A stretch of 52,617 nucleotides of DNA from Nocardioidaceae bacterium (GTDB lineage: Bacteria > Actinomycetota > Actinomycetes > Propionibacteriales > Nocardioidaceae): contig JAICWH010000005.1 in assembly GCA_025934895.1 (NCBI GenBank), forward strand, positions 1-52,617. The letters run 5' to 3'. A program made the position numbers and the translations under genes. Positions 15,831-25,449 of the stretch are shown piece by piece (positions within the stretch are counted from its first letter, which is position 1; every line of letters starts with the position of its first letter). Under the pieces are notes generated by a model that was not told the DNA's origin, did no database searches, and saw only the letters and a list, made by a program, of their open reading frames with translations.

Positions 15831-16146
15831 AACGGTCACCGTCACCGACGCGGTAACCCGCGACAACGACGGCAACCCGGTCACCGGATCCGCGCCCCGC
15901 GCGGTAGACGGCGTGCTGTTCCAGCTCGAGGGCACCTCGACGAACACCGCGGAACACGGGCAGATCCCGCTCACCAACGCCCGGGTGCTGTTCCCCGAGG
16001 ACGACCCGATCGTGCAGGGGGCGACCGTGACTCGCGCGGCGGGCGACCGCTGGCATGTCGTCGGCGGTCCGGAGCTGGCGACATCGCAGATCACCGGCCG
16101 ATGCTTCGGCCTGATCGTGAGTTTGGTGAAGGTGGGTACGAAGTGA
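15808..16146 (+). CDS. Head-tail connector/stopper protein
   Basis: GTG 15808 lies 7 bases after GGAGG (15796-15800); ATG 15802 is only one base from that site and is less likely, but possible. The protein is about 112 residues and beta-rich (GETVTVTDAVTRDNDGNPV, GDRWHVVGGPE), as in head-completion stoppers. The position after the adaptor supports the role of stopper closing the head. Confidence 0.75.
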   Translation: MYYAAHGETVTVTDAVTRDNDGNPVTGSAPRAVDGVLFQLEGTSTNTAEHGQIPLTNARVLFPEDDPIVQGATVTRAAGDRWHVVGGPELATSQITGRCFGLIVSLVKVGTK

Positions 16147-16487
16147 AAAACACTGTGCCGGTACCGAATCCGTTCATTACGGCGTGGCTACTCAGCGATG
16201 AATGCAAGGGGTTGATGCAGACTCACATTCTGCGTGCACTCGCAGCATGGAAAGTGGTCGCGGCGGCGCACGCACGGACCGGCCGCGAAATGGCTTCGGC
16301 GCGTGTGAGTGTGCGGGTCGGCGGCGTGCGCGGTGACCGGTTTATCGGCACCCTGACCGTCGGCGGCCCGGATTCGGGCGCTCCGTACGCGCTTTCGGAC
16401 CAGTTCGGCGCATTCCGCACCGGGCGCCACTTCCAGAAGGCATCGCGGGACCTGAACAAGGTGCTCAACCTGATGGCGGCCCGATGA
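16143..16487 (+). CDS. Neck/tail-completion protein (gp10-like), HK97-type
   Basis: 114 residues from GTG 16143 (overlap with the previous stop). It opens with a proline-containing helix (FITAWLLSDECKGLMQTHI), has an Ala-rich middle and a beta-rich segment MASARVSVRVGG. Proteins between stopper and tail terminator with this size usually complete the neck. The assignment is by order and shape, not by a clear motif. Confidence 0.65.
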   Translation: MKNTVPVPNPFITAWLLSDECKGLMQTHILRALAAWKVVAAAHARTGREMASARVSVRVGGVRGDRFIGTLTVGGPDSGAPYALSDQFGAFRTGRHFQKASRDLNKVLNLMAAR

Positions 16488-17041
16488 TCGTCTTCCCGGA
16501 CTGGTGGAAGGGCGGCTTTCCCGACCGCGAGAAGGTCTGCCAGTACGCCGTGCGGCCGTTCACGGATCTGCTCGACATCTACACGATCGACCCGAACAGC
16601 CAGCAGCAGGTGCAGGTGATGAACACCGACGGGTCACCTCGGCGTCCATACCTGTGCAGCTTCCTGCTGGACGGCTACAACGGGCAGCTGCCCGTCGTGC
16701 GGTTTTACCGCGGCGGCGGTGCGGCCGATGTCGGCAAGCTGATGGATCCCGCGTCGGTGCAGATCGGCGTCATCGGGGCCACCCGCGACGACGCAGTGCA
16801 ACTGCTCGAATACATGCGTCAGATCCTGCTGGCGTTTCCCCGGTCCGGCGGCACTGTCAAGTGCCCGGACGGCTCGACTGTCTCCGTCACGGAGGTCGGC
16901 GAAATCGACGGTCCGGAGATCGTTCCGGAACTGGATCCTGACAACCGTCTCGTCGTGCACACGCTCGCGGTGACCTGCCGGTTGCCGCGCGAGGTGCCCG
17001 ACTACGGGCCGTTCGTCACTCAGATCATGGCCGGCGCCTGA
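16484..17041 (+). CDS. Tail terminator protein
   Basis: 185 residues from ATG 16484 (overlap ATGA). Layout FPDREKVCQYAVRPFTDLL, then a central beta domain with LPVVRFYRGGG and a strand/loop pair near the end, matches tail terminators of actinobacterial siphoviruses. It stops tail-tube growth and joins head to tail. The next gene is the major tail protein. Confidence 0.78.
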   Translation: MIVFPDWWKGGFPDREKVCQYAVRPFTDLLDIYTIDPNSQQQVQVMNTDGSPRRPYLCSFLLDGYNGQLPVVRFYRGGGAADVGKLMDPASVQIGVIGATRDDAVQLLEYMRQILLAFPRSGGTVKCPDGSTVSVTEVGEIDGPEIVPELDPDNRLVVHTLAVTCRLPREVPDYGPFVTQIMAGA

Positions 17042-17086
17042 CGCCCGGTCGCTCATTCATATTTCCCTCTCGGATAGGAGAGACCA

Positions 17087-18046
17087 ATGACCGCTACGGG
17101 CGTCCAGCTGTTTCAGCAGATGAAGGACAAGCAAGACCCGTTGGTGCTCGCGCCACTGAATTCCCTTGTGTACGCGCACAAGTGGAGCATCGGCGCGACC
17201 TACATCCCCGAAACCATTTGCGACCCCACGACCGGCGCGTTGCTGCCGCTCCCGCAGGGCTGGCAGACCCTCGGCGAGCTTCAGAAGAAGGCCGGTGTGG
17301 ACATGACGCCGGACGTGAAGACCTCCGACGTCGAAGGCCTCGGGTCGTTGGCCCCGCGGCGCACCATCAAGACCAGCGAAGGGCTGGCGATCGATTACAC
17401 CGCGCAGGAATGGCGCAAGGTGAATCAGGAACTGTATTCCGGCGCAGACCTGTCTGACACTTGGGCCAACTCGGTCTCAGGTGAGTGGCGCGGACACAAG
17501 ATGATCTCGTCCACGAGCGACTACTGGTCGCTGATCGTGATGGCGTTCGACGGCATCGTCGGCAGCGAGATCTACCCGTACTGGATTATCCCGAAGGCGG
17601 CGAACACCAAGCCGGGCAAGGTGACTCTCGCGGACGGTTCGGAAATCGCATTCCCGCAGACTCTGACCTGCTACCAGGACAGCGCGTTCGTCTCGTCCGA
17701 TGGTGTCGTGGGCAGCTTCTACGACTTCGGCGTCTCCGGTGTGGGCAACATTCCGCTCGCGAAGCTGGGCGGCTTCATGCAGGTCACCGGCATCACCGTG
17801 TCGCCGTCCACTGCGACGCTGGCGCATTCGCCTGCTGGCACCCAGCAGCTGAAGGTCACCGACTCGAACGGCAAGGACATCACCGCGTGGAGCACTTTCA
17901 CCTCGGGCACTCCGGCCGATGCGACGGTGTCCAGCTCGGGTCTGGTCACTGCGGTGGCGACCGGTAACTCGGTGATCACCGCGTCGTACACCCCCGACGG
18001 CGCGGACACGCCACTGACCGGCACCTGCAACGTCACCGTTTCCTGA
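17087..18046 (+). CDS. Major tail protein with C-terminal Big2 (Ig-like) domain
   Basis: 319 residues from ATG 17087 with GGAGAG upstream. Residues 1-230 form the tube domain. Residues about 235-319 are a bacterial Ig-like type 2 domain: ITVSPSTATLAHSPAGTQQL, a central ITAWSTF, and VTAVATGNSVITASY. Such add-on domains stick out from the tail surface and are thought to help weak binding to cells. A strong hairpin follows the gene. Confidence 0.88.
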   Translation: MTATGVQLFQQMKDKQDPLVLAPLNSLVYAHKWSIGATYIPETICDPTTGALLPLPQGWQTLGELQKKAGVDMTPDVKTSDVEGLGSLAPRRTIKTSEGLAIDYTAQEWRKVNQELYSGADLSDTWANSVSGEWRGHKMISSTSDYWSLIVMAFDGIVGSEIYPYWIIPKAANTKPGKVTLADGSEIAFPQTLTCYQDSAFVSSDGVVGSFYDFGVSGVGNIPLAKLGGFMQVTGITVSPSTATLAHSPAGTQQLKVTDSNGKDITAWSTFTSGTPADATVSSSGLVTAVATGNSVITASYTPDGADTPLTGTCNVTVS

Positions 18047-18051
18047 TATTT

Positions 18052-18087
18052 CCGGGCGGCACACGACCCCCGGCATGTGCCGCCCGG
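18052..18087 (+). terminator. Hairpin after the major tail gene
   Basis: CCGGGCGGCACA (18052-18063) pairs perfectly with TGTGCCGCCCGG (18076-18087), a 12-bp stem with a 12-base loop. No T-run follows, so it may be a partial terminator or an mRNA 3' end protector. That would let the major tail protein be made in larger amounts than the proteins downstream. Confidence 0.65.
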
Positions 18088-18125
18088 GAAGCCCTTCCCC
18101 TACAACATTTTTGGAGAGTTCCTCG

Positions 18126-18545
18126 ATGGCTGCTGCCTCCCCGCGTAAGCGCGCCCCGCGCAAGGCGCCCGCGCCGAAACCGTCCCCGAATCGCGCCGCG
18201 ATCGAGGCGTACGGCGAATTCCGTGAGCGTGCCCGCAAGTCGGGGTTGCGGCTGCGGCAGAACGACGAGGGGCCGTATGTGATCCCCGGGTTCGATCCGC
18301 CTATCGCGGCGCGTTTTCCGCGCAAACTCGTCGATCGCGAGGAATTCGACGAGGCGAGCCGGAACCGCAACCTGCTCGGCATGCTGCGCGTGCTGCTCGC
18401 TGCCGACGATTACCGACGCGTGCTGACCGCGTTCGACGCGTTCGACGACGGTGACGACCTCTTGATCGGTCTCGTCATGAAGATCATCGACCACGCCAAC
18501 GGTGAGGGCGCGAGCGAAGCGCCGGGGGGTTCCACGCCCTCGTAG
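18126..18545 (+). CDS. Tail assembly chaperone, upstream product (G)
   Basis: 139 residues from ATG 18126 with GGAGAG upstream. It is basic at its start (RKRAPRKAPAPKP) and acidic at its end (AFDAFDDGDDLLIGLVMKIIDHA). It lies between the major tail protein and the tape measure, the fixed position of tail chaperones. The slippery site near its end gives the longer fusion described in the next entry. It coats the tape measure during tail assembly. Confidence 0.88.
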   Translation: MAAASPRKRAPRKAPAPKPSPNRAAIEAYGEFRERARKSGLRLRQNDEGPYVIPGFDPPIAARFPRKLVDREEFDEASRNRNLLGMLRVLLAADDYRRVLTAFDAFDDGDDLLIGLVMKIIDHANGEGASEAPGGSTPS

Positions 18546-18979
18546 AGCTGATCGGTCGCTACGGGGGCCCGCTGCGCATCGATCTGCGCCGCCAATTTGG
18601 GCTAGATCTGAACGAATTCCTTCGCGGCGAACGGAATTGGCTCGAGCTGTACGAGTTCATCGAGGACTTGCGCGGCGGCGGCAGCCGATATCGCGCTGCG
18701 CTGCTGCGCGATCCGCAGCTCATCGAGTTCATGGCGACCAAGGCGCTGCCGAAGAAAGCACCGCCCCCGCCGCTCGAGGAATTCGACCCGATCCGCGCGG
18801 AACTCGCGAACATGCAGGACATCCTCTGGCGCATCCTCTACGCCACGCTGCGCGCCGATCCGAAGGGCGCGCCGACGGCCGCACGGCCCGAAATGCCTTG
18901 GGAAGCAAGGCAAAACGAACTGTTGTCGGCGAAATCGGAGTGGATTCGTCGTCAGATGGTCCCGTGGGAGGTGAACTGA
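18126..18979 (+). CDS. Tail assembly chaperone, -1 frameshift product (G-T)
   Basis: The frame-0 ORF reads GGG GGT at 18525-18530, and the run G GGG GGT (18524-18530) is a canonical XXXYYYZ slippery heptamer. A -1 slip continues as TTC CAC GCC at 18530 and stays open to TGA 18979, so the product joins 18126-18530 with 18530-18979 (284 residues). The extension (FHALVELIGRYGG, LNEFLRGERNWLELYEF) has the look of the T part of tail chaperones and has no good start of its own. The frameshift is predicted, not proven, but is the rule in this gene position. Confidence 0.85.
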
Positions 18980-18982
18980 CCG

Positions 18983-21900
18983 TTGGCTGATAAAACCGCC
19001 GGTAATGCCGGTATCGAACTGCATCCGGATTTCGGGAAGTTCATCGACGAACTGCGCGGCGGCCTGGACGGGATCGACGCAAAGCTCGGCGTCGGGATCC
19101 ACCCCGATTTCGGCAGGTTCGTCGATGAACTGACGACCTATCTCGAGGCGATCGACGCACGCCTGGGCGTGACGATCACCGCCCAAACGGCCGAAGCCGA
19201 TGAGCAGCTCGAGCGGTGGCGCACCAACGCCGGCCGCGCGCTCGAAACGCGAGTCGACGCCAACACCGAGGCGGCCACAGCGGATGTGGATCGGTGGCGG
19301 GCCGAGCAGGAGGCTCGGCCGGTCACGGTGAAGGTCGCCGCCGATACGGTGCCGGCCGATCTGGAGAAGTGGCGGCGGGACGCTGCCGCGCCGATCAAGG
19401 TTCCGGTCACCACGGACGCCAAGGCGTCGAGCAGCAAGCTCAAGAGCGACCTGAACTCGCTCAAGAGCGACCTCGGCGAAGCGGCGACGCTCACCATGAA
19501 GGTGATCGGCGTCAACGGTGCCGCCGCGGCGGTGTCGGATCTGCTGGCGATCGCGGACGCGGCCGGGCAGGCGTCGCGCGCTCTGGCGTTGCTGCCCGCC
19601 GCGGGCGGGGCGCTGGCGTTCGGTGGTATTTCCGCGGCGATCGGCGCGCACGGCATCAGCGACGTATTCAAGGCGTACACCTCGGCGAGCGCGGATTCGG
19701 TCGGTAATGCGACCAAGCAGCGCGACGCACTGAACCAAGTCGCCGAAGCGCAGTACCAGGTGGGGACCGCGCAGCGGGCGGGTCAGACCGCAGCGCGTGA
19801 GCTCACCCAGGATGAGCAGTCCCTGAACACTGCGTTCAAGGACACGTCGCGGTCGATCCGCGACATGAACCTGGGCCTCCAGGAACAGAAACTCAATGTG
19901 TCGGATACCGCGATCGCGGTGGACGAGGCTGCGAAGAACCTCCAGAAGGTTCAGTTCGACCCGACGGCGGATGCGGACGCGCGGAAGAAGGCGCAGGACG
20001 ACTACCAGCGCGCGATCATCAACAGCCAGCAGGCGCAGAACAAGCTGAACGACGCCACGCAGGACACCGCCGAGGCGAACCGGAAGGGTGTCGAGGGCGC
20101 CGATCAGGTTGTCGCCGCGAAGCAGAAGGTCAGCGACGGCATTCAGGCCGAAGCTGATGCCGCGCACCAGCTTTCACAAGCCCTGGTCGGCGTGCAGAAG
20201 GCCGAGGAGCAGGCCGCGAATTCGAGCGGCCAGTCGAAGATCGACAGCGCCCTGGCGAAGCTGTCTCCGCTGGCCCGACAGTCGGTCGCCGATATCCGTT
20301 CGATCGGCCCGGCGTGGTCCGATCTGCGGCTGTCGGGGCAGGATGCGCTGACCGGTGGTGTCGGCGCGTCGATCAAGCAGCTCGCCACCGAGGATCTGCC
20401 GCTGCTCAAGGACGGCGTCGTCGGCGTCAACACTGAGCTGAATCACGGCCTGAAGGCGACTCTCGCCGAGCTGGCGTCGCCGGACAGCAAGTCGAATTTC
20501 AAGCTGTTCCTGGACAATACGACCGCCGCATTCCATAACGCGGCTGGCGGTGCTGCACCGTTCACGCAGGCGATCACCACGCTGGCGGCTGCCGGATCGA
20601 GAGAGCTCCCCGCGATGGGGCAGGCCGTCGACGATATGGCGACCAAGTTCGACAACCTCATCCTGCGCACCACGTCGGACGGCGAATTCGACGCCTGGAT
20701 GAAGCAGGGCATCACCTCGGCGCGCGAGCTCGGCCAGACCGTCGAACACCTCGGTTCATCGGTGGCATCGGTGTTCCGCGCCGCAGGCAACGGCGGATCG
20801 GTCGTACAGTCCCTCGACGACCTCACCGGCAAGATGTCGGCGTTCCTCAAGTCCGCCCAAGGACAGACGGAACTAGGCACCTTCTTCACCGAGTTGCGGC
20901 AGGACGGCCAGCAACTCGCACCACTGCTGAAGGACATCCCGGGCCTTGTGCAGGGTGTGGTCGAAGGCTTCCAGCTGTGGGGATCGGTTGCGGGCCCGAT
21001 ACTGCACGAGATCGCCCAGTTGCTCTCGGATCACCCACGCCTGGTCGAGCTGGCGATCGCCGCCTATGCCGGGTTCAAGACGGTCGGTCCGGCGATCGAT
21101 GGCGCGAAGCTGGCGATCGACTATCTCGCGAAGAGTGCCGGCGGCGCAGCCGAAGGATCGGGCGGTCTCGGCAAGCTGAAGGCCGCGGGGAGTGGCCTGA
21201 TCGGGCTGCTCGGGAACCCATGGACAGTCGCGTTGAGCGTCGCCGCGGTCGGGTTCCTGACGTTCTCCGAGTCCGCCGATAAGGGTTCGGCTGCGATCGA
21301 CCGCTTCCACGGGCAGGTTCTGCAGACCACGCAGGACGCCAGCGCCATGCGGAAGGCGTTGCAGTCTTCCGGCGGCGCGCTCGATACCGGTGTGATCGAC
21401 GCCAACACGAACGCGATCAAGAACTACCGGGATGCGCTGGCTACGAACGCCAAGGACATGCCCGGTGTCACCGACTACTGGTCGGCGGGCCTGGCGGGCG
21501 TCTCTAGCTCGTGGTTCGGCGGCCTGGGGAAGGGCATCGCCGCCAACTACAGCACCCGGAAATCCGTCGACGAGGAGTCGCAGGCCGCCTCGGCGGCGCT
21601 GGACAAGATCGGGCTGAGCAACGACCAGCTGTCGGCGAAGATCACCGGCAGCAAGCCGCAGTTCGACCAGTTGATCGGCCAGCTGAAGGGGATGGGCTCG
21701 GGCGGCGAGGATGCCGCACACAAGCTCACCACCCTGCGCGACGAGTGGGCCGTCGACGCGTCCGCCGTGCATCCGGTAGTCGCTGCAATTCAGGATCTGA
21801 GCGATAAGAACCGGGATGCCGCCAACAGCATCGACGCGGCGACGCAGGCGCTCGAGCGGCAGCGTCAGGGCGGTCTGACCCTCGAGGACGCGACGCTGAA

Positions 21901-24547
21901 GGTCAACGAGGCGCTGACTGCGATGGGCACGAACGCCTCGACCGCGGCCGGGGCCACGATCGACGCATCGGGTGCGATCGACACCACCACGAGCAAGGGC
22001 CAAGCGCTCTATCAGCTGATCAACCAGCAGCTTGCCCCGGCGTGGGAGCAGGAGACCTCGGCGTCGTACCGGAACGCGATCCAGCACGGGCAGACCGCGG
22101 ACCAGGCGCAGGCTGCCGCGCAGAAGACCTCGGATGCGATCCGCGACTCGGCGACCAAGCAGATCGAGCAGATGGGTTACACCCAAACCCAGGCCGACGA
22201 ACTGCTGAAGCATTATCAACCGCTCGCGCAGAACTTCAACGCCACCTTCACCGCCGACACGTCGCAGGCTCAGACCGCGGTGCAGGCGTACGAGAAGCTG
22301 CTCGACGGCATCACCGCCAAGGGCGGCACGATTCCCGGTGCGCTGCAGTACTACTCGTACAGCCTCGGTCTGCCGCAGCAGTACCATCCCGGATTCGGGA
22401 CACCGGTGACGCCGTCGACGACACCCGGAGTGCCGTCGAATGTCGCGCCGTTCTTCCCGGGGCGTGCGACTGGTGGCCCGGTGGATGGGCTGCTGAGCGG
22501 TCCCGGTACCGGCACCTCGGATTCAATGGTGATCCGTGCCAGCACAGGCGAATTCGTCGAGTCCGAGGGCGCTGTCGACACGTACGGTGTCTCGTTCTTC
22601 CAGGCTTTGAATGAGCGCCGCATCGACCCGAAGCTGATCGCGATGCTGCCCGGGTATGCGACCGGCGGCCAGCCCGGGAGCACTCCGGCCTCGTCGAGCA
22701 CCGCGGCCCCCTCGGGTGCGAGCAACATCGCCGCGGTGATCGCCCTGGCGCAGTCGCTCGCCGGGCAGCCGTACGGCGGCGCGCTGGACTGCTCCGGCCT
22801 GATCTCGCAGCTCGCGCTGAAGGCTGACGGTCTGGATCCGTCCAGCGGCCGGATGGCGACCAGCAGCGAAGGCCCGTGGCTGCAAGCGCTGGGCTGGAAA
22901 TTCGGAAATGGCACCGGCAACGGCGTGTTTTCGGTGGGCTGGATCGACGACCCGTCGATGCCCGGCGGCGGCCACACTGCGGGCACGCTGCCCAACGGCC
23001 AGAACATCGAGTCGAGCGGCAGCGCGGGCAAGGTGCTGCTCGGCGGCAGTGCGCTCGGATCGAACGCCAGCCTGTTCACGCAGCACGCGTACCTCAACAT
23101 GTCCAGCGCGACCGTGAACACCGCTGACGGTGGTCTCGGCAATCCGGCGGCCGGCACTCTGGCGACGCCGACGCCGGGCGTGAACTCGCAATCGGTGCTC
23201 AACCCGCAGGCGGCTGCGCCCGCACCGATGTCTGATGAGCAGATCCAGCTCGCGCAGGACCGGGCCGCGTTCGATGCGGCGAATTCGCAGCGCAATGCCG
23301 TCTACGCCAACCCGGCCAGCACGCAGGCCGACAAGACGGCAGCGGATTACGCGTACAACAAGGCCGCGAACACTGTCGGTCGGGACATGCAGCAGCAGTC
23401 TTCCGGCGCGGCGACGCTGTTCAGCGCCCAAGGTGCGGGTACCGCGCTCGGGATCGGCATCGGCTCGGTCATCGGTGCGGCGATCGGCGCGTCCATCCCC
23501 GGCGGGCAGGGCGCGGCGGTGAACGCCGGGATCGGTGGTTCGTTCGGGAACAAGTTCGGTGGCGAGCTGGGCGGCGCGCTCGCGGGCGGCGTCCTGAGCT
23601 CTCTCGGCCTCGATAAGTCGATCCTGTCCGAGGGCAATGCGTGGAACAGCGCTTTCCAGAAGGGCATCGCCGCTTCTGGGGCGGCGTCCGGCGCTGCTGG
23701 CGCGGGCCTGGGTGCTCTCGGGTACACGCCGCAGAACCTGCCGACGATCGTGACGACCACGACGCAGCAGGGTTCGCCCACCAACCCCGCGACCGCGAAC
23801 TACTCCGGCGCCACCACATCCGGCGTGGCTGCTGGCACTGCCGCGAACGCCGCGCTGGCGCACACCTACGTGCCTGGTGGAGGCGCACAGCAGTGGCTCG
23901 GAACCGTGCAGGCGATCCTGTCGGCCACCGGCCGCAATCCGGCCGATGCGGGGATCACTGTCGAGCAGATCCAGGACGAGTCCGGCGGCGACCCGGGCGC
24001 GGTCAACAACTACGACATCAACGCCCAGAACGGCACACCGTCGATTGGCCTATTGCAGGTGATCAAGCCGACGTTCGATCGGTTCGAGGACTCGCGGTTT
24101 CCTGGCACGCAGTACGACGCGGCACCGAACATTGCTGCGGCACTGAACTACGTGGACAGCAAGGGCGGACCGGAAGCGGTCTGGCCCACCAAGAACGGCT
24201 ATGCCGACGGCGGCTGGGTGAACGGTGCCGGCGGTCCGCGCACCGACAGCGTTCCGATGCTGTGGTGGGGCTCCAACGGGGAGTACTTGCACGTCACGAA
24301 TGCCGCTGGCGCGCAACAGAATGCGCCGTTCTTGGACGCGATGAACGCGGGCGCGCAGTTCCAGCCGCTCCCGATGCCGACGAACTACGACCCGTCGGCG
24401 ATGTCTGCCGGGAGCGGTGAGACGCACTACCACAACGACGTCAACGTGCACGAGCCGCGAATCATGGACATGGGCGAGTTCATGGACCACATGAACCAGC
24501 ACGTGGCGCGGGCGACGCTGGGAGGGATGGCGACGTGGCCCGTATGA
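18983..24547 (+). CDS. Tape measure protein with two cell-wall hydrolase motifs
   Basis: 1854 residues from TTG 18983; the ribosome binding site GGGAGG (18965-18971) fits this rare start. Residues 1-1200 are helical, with coiled-coil stretches around 240-420 and a hydrophobic region near 750-770. A papain-like NlpC/P60-type motif follows: GGALDCSGLISQLA with Cys1270 and His1331 in GGGHTAGT. A hydrophobic Gly-rich segment lies near 1475-1540. A lytic-transglycosylase motif is then seen at 1660-1690: QDESGGDPGAVN with Glu1666 and PSIGLLQVI. It sets tail length and probably opens the cell wall during DNA entry. Confidence 0.93.
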   Translation: MADKTAGNAGIELHPDFGKFIDELRGGLDGIDAKLGVGIHPDFGRFVDELTTYLEAIDARLGVTITAQTAEADEQLERWRTNAGRALETRVDANTEAATADVDRWRAEQEARPVTVKVAADTVPADLEKWRRDAAAPIKVPVTTDAKASSSKLKSDLNSLKSDLGEAATLTMKVIGVNGAAAAVSDLLAIADAAGQASRALALLPAAGGALAFGGISAAIGAHGISDVFKAYTSASADSVGNATKQRDALNQVAEAQYQVGTAQRAGQTAARELTQDEQSLNTAFKDTSRSIRDMNLGLQEQKLNVSDTAIAVDEAAKNLQKVQFDPTADADARKKAQDDYQRAIINSQQAQNKLNDATQDTAEANRKGVEGADQVVAAKQKVSDGIQAEADAAHQLSQALVGVQKAEEQAANSSGQSKIDSALAKLSPLARQSVADIRSIGPAWSDLRLSGQDALTGGVGASIKQLATEDLPLLKDGVVGVNTELNHGLKATLAELASPDSKSNFKLFLDNTTAAFHNAAGGAAPFTQAITTLAAAGSRELPAMGQAVDDMATKFDNLILRTTSDGEFDAWMKQGITSARELGQTVEHLGSSVASVFRAAGNGGSVVQSLDDLTGKMSAFLKSAQGQTELGTFFTELRQDGQQLAPLLKDIPGLVQGVVEGFQLWGSVAGPILHEIAQLLSDHPRLVELAIAAYAGFKTVGPAIDGAKLAIDYLAKSAGGAAEGSGGLGKLKAAGSGLIGLLGNPWTVALSVAAVGFLTFSESADKGSAAIDRFHGQVLQTTQDASAMRKALQSSGGALDTGVIDANTNAIKNYRDALATNAKDMPGVTDYWSAGLAGVSSSWFGGLGKGIAANYSTRKSVDEESQAASAALDKIGLSNDQLSAKITGSKPQFDQLIGQLKGMGSGGEDAAHKLTTLRDEWAVDASAVHPVVAAIQDLSDKNRDAANSIDAATQALERQRQGGLTLEDATLKVNEALTAMGTNASTAAGATIDASGAIDTTTSKGQALYQLINQQLAPAWEQETSASYRNAIQHGQTADQAQAAAQKTSDAIRDSATKQIEQMGYTQTQADELLKHYQPLAQNFNATFTADTSQAQTAVQAYEKLLDGITAKGGTIPGALQYYSYSLGLPQQYHPGFGTPVTPSTTPGVPSNVAPFFPGRATGGPVDGLLSGPGTGTSDSMVIRASTGEFVESEGAVDTYGVSFFQALNERRIDPKLIAMLPGYATGGQPGSTPASSSTAAPSGASNIAAVIALAQSLAGQPYGGALDCSGLISQLALKADGLDPSSGRMATSSEGPWLQALGWKFGNGTGNGVFSVGWIDDPSMPGGGHTAGTLPNGQNIESSGSAGKVLLGGSALGSNASLFTQHAYLNMSSATVNTADGGLGNPAAGTLATPTPGVNSQSVLNPQAAAPAPMSDEQIQLAQDRAAFDAANSQRNAVYANPASTQADKTAADYAYNKAANTVGRDMQQQSSGAATLFSAQGAGTALGIGIGSVIGAAIGASIPGGQGAAVNAGIGGSFGNKFGGELGGALAGGVLSSLGLDKSILSEGNAWNSAFQKGIAASGAASGAAGAGLGALGYTPQNLPTIVTTTTQQGSPTNPATANYSGATTSGVAAGTAANAALAHTYVPGGGAQQWLGTVQAILSATGRNPADAGITVEQIQDESGGDPGAVNNYDINAQNGTPSIGLLQVIKPTFDRFEDSRFPGTQYDAAPNIAAALNYVDSKGGPEAVWPTKNGYADGGWVNGAGGPRTDSVPMLWWGSNGEYLHVTNAAGAQQNAPFLDAMNAGAQFQPLPMPTNYDPSAMSAGSGETHYHNDVNVHEPRIMDMGEFMDHMNQHVARATLGGMATWPV

Positions 24548-25449
24548 TCGACCGTTCGCAGTATCTGCGACTCACGCTGTCCAACAAGATATCTGGCCGT
24601 AGCTGGAATCTCACGGATGGCACTCAGGGCGTCGAGATCCAGAAGAATACGAGCCAGCTGCTGACCGACGCGGACGCGGATACGTTCTGGATCAAGAGCA
24701 TCTACGGCCAGTCGTATCAGGGCTTCCAATGGAGGCAACGCAGGCCCACGTTCGGCGTGAATGTGCACCACCCGGACCCTGATCAGTGGATGAAGATCGA
24801 GTCTGATTTCCGTGACGACCTGGGCATGTTCGACGACACATTTTCGATCACCGCGGAGGCTCCCGGCTCGACGCGCGATCTCGAGATGCGCCTGTATCAG
24901 GCTCCGGACTCGTATTCGAAAGGCGCATGGGAAGGGAAATCGCCTTTCCTGCAGGACACCTCGACGATGGCGATCATGGCCGCGTGCGAGCGGCCGTTCT
25001 GGGAGGCCGAAAGCGTCGTCTACCCGTGCACCTTCCCGACCGGCAACGGGACGTTGCCGATTTGGATCGAGAACCGCGGCAACGTCCCGATCTTCGTCAA
25101 GTGGCTGTTACCGGCTCCCGGGACATGGACGGTGCCTGATTACAGCTGGGGTCAAGAGCTGAAGTTCGGGCGCACGCCCGGCCAGGACGCCACGCGCACG
25201 GTCACGCTGAAGCCGCTGCTCGCCGGTGAGGATCTAGATCTCGACACCGACCCGTACCAGAAGCAGATGGTCAGCGCCTCGAATACGCCTGTCGAGCAAC
25301 GGAATCTGGGCGTGCAGCTCATGTACCCGGTCGCGCCGAAGACGTTGCCGACACAGGTCCCGCTCGAGCTGGTCGGTGGTACGGCGAACACGACGGCGTA
25401 TGTGGTGTGCCGCCGGTGGTTCTCGCGGGCGTGGGGGGTGAGCTTGTGA
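24535..25449 (+). CDS. Distal tail (Dit-like) minor tail protein
   Basis: 304 residues. GTG 24535 has GGAGGG 8 bases upstream; ATG 24544 is an alternative. The N-terminus LRLTLSNKISGRSWNLTDGTQGVEI is the typical first strand set of Dit-type proteins. The C-terminus has repeated Trp/aromatic strands and ends FSRAWGVSL. It should form the ring between tail tube and baseplate, right after the tape measure. Confidence 0.8.
   Translation: MARMIDRSQYLRLTLSNKISGRSWNLTDGTQGVEIQKNTSQLLTDADADTFWIKSIYGQSYQGFQWRQRRPTFGVNVHHPDPDQWMKIESDFRDDLGMFDDTFSITAEAPGSTRDLEMRLYQAPDSYSKGAWEGKSPFLQDTSTMAIMAACERPFWEAESVVYPCTFPTGNGTLPIWIENRGNVPIFVKWLLPAPGTWTVPDYSWGQELKFGRTPGQDATRTVTLKPLLAGEDLDLDTDPYQKQMVSASNTPVEQRNLGVQLMYPVAPKTLPTQVPLELVGGTANTTAYVVCRRWFSRAWGVSL

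Noticed and set aside
18602-20167. 521-aa antisense ORF on the minus strand
   Set aside because: Antisense to tail chaperone and tape measure, with Arg/Gly-biased composition. No coding evidence.
20873-22387. 504-aa antisense ORF on the minus strand
   Set aside because: It lies wholly inside the tape measure gene, is Arg/Leu-rich with no recognisable domain, and has no ribosome site. It is a shadow of high-GC codon use.
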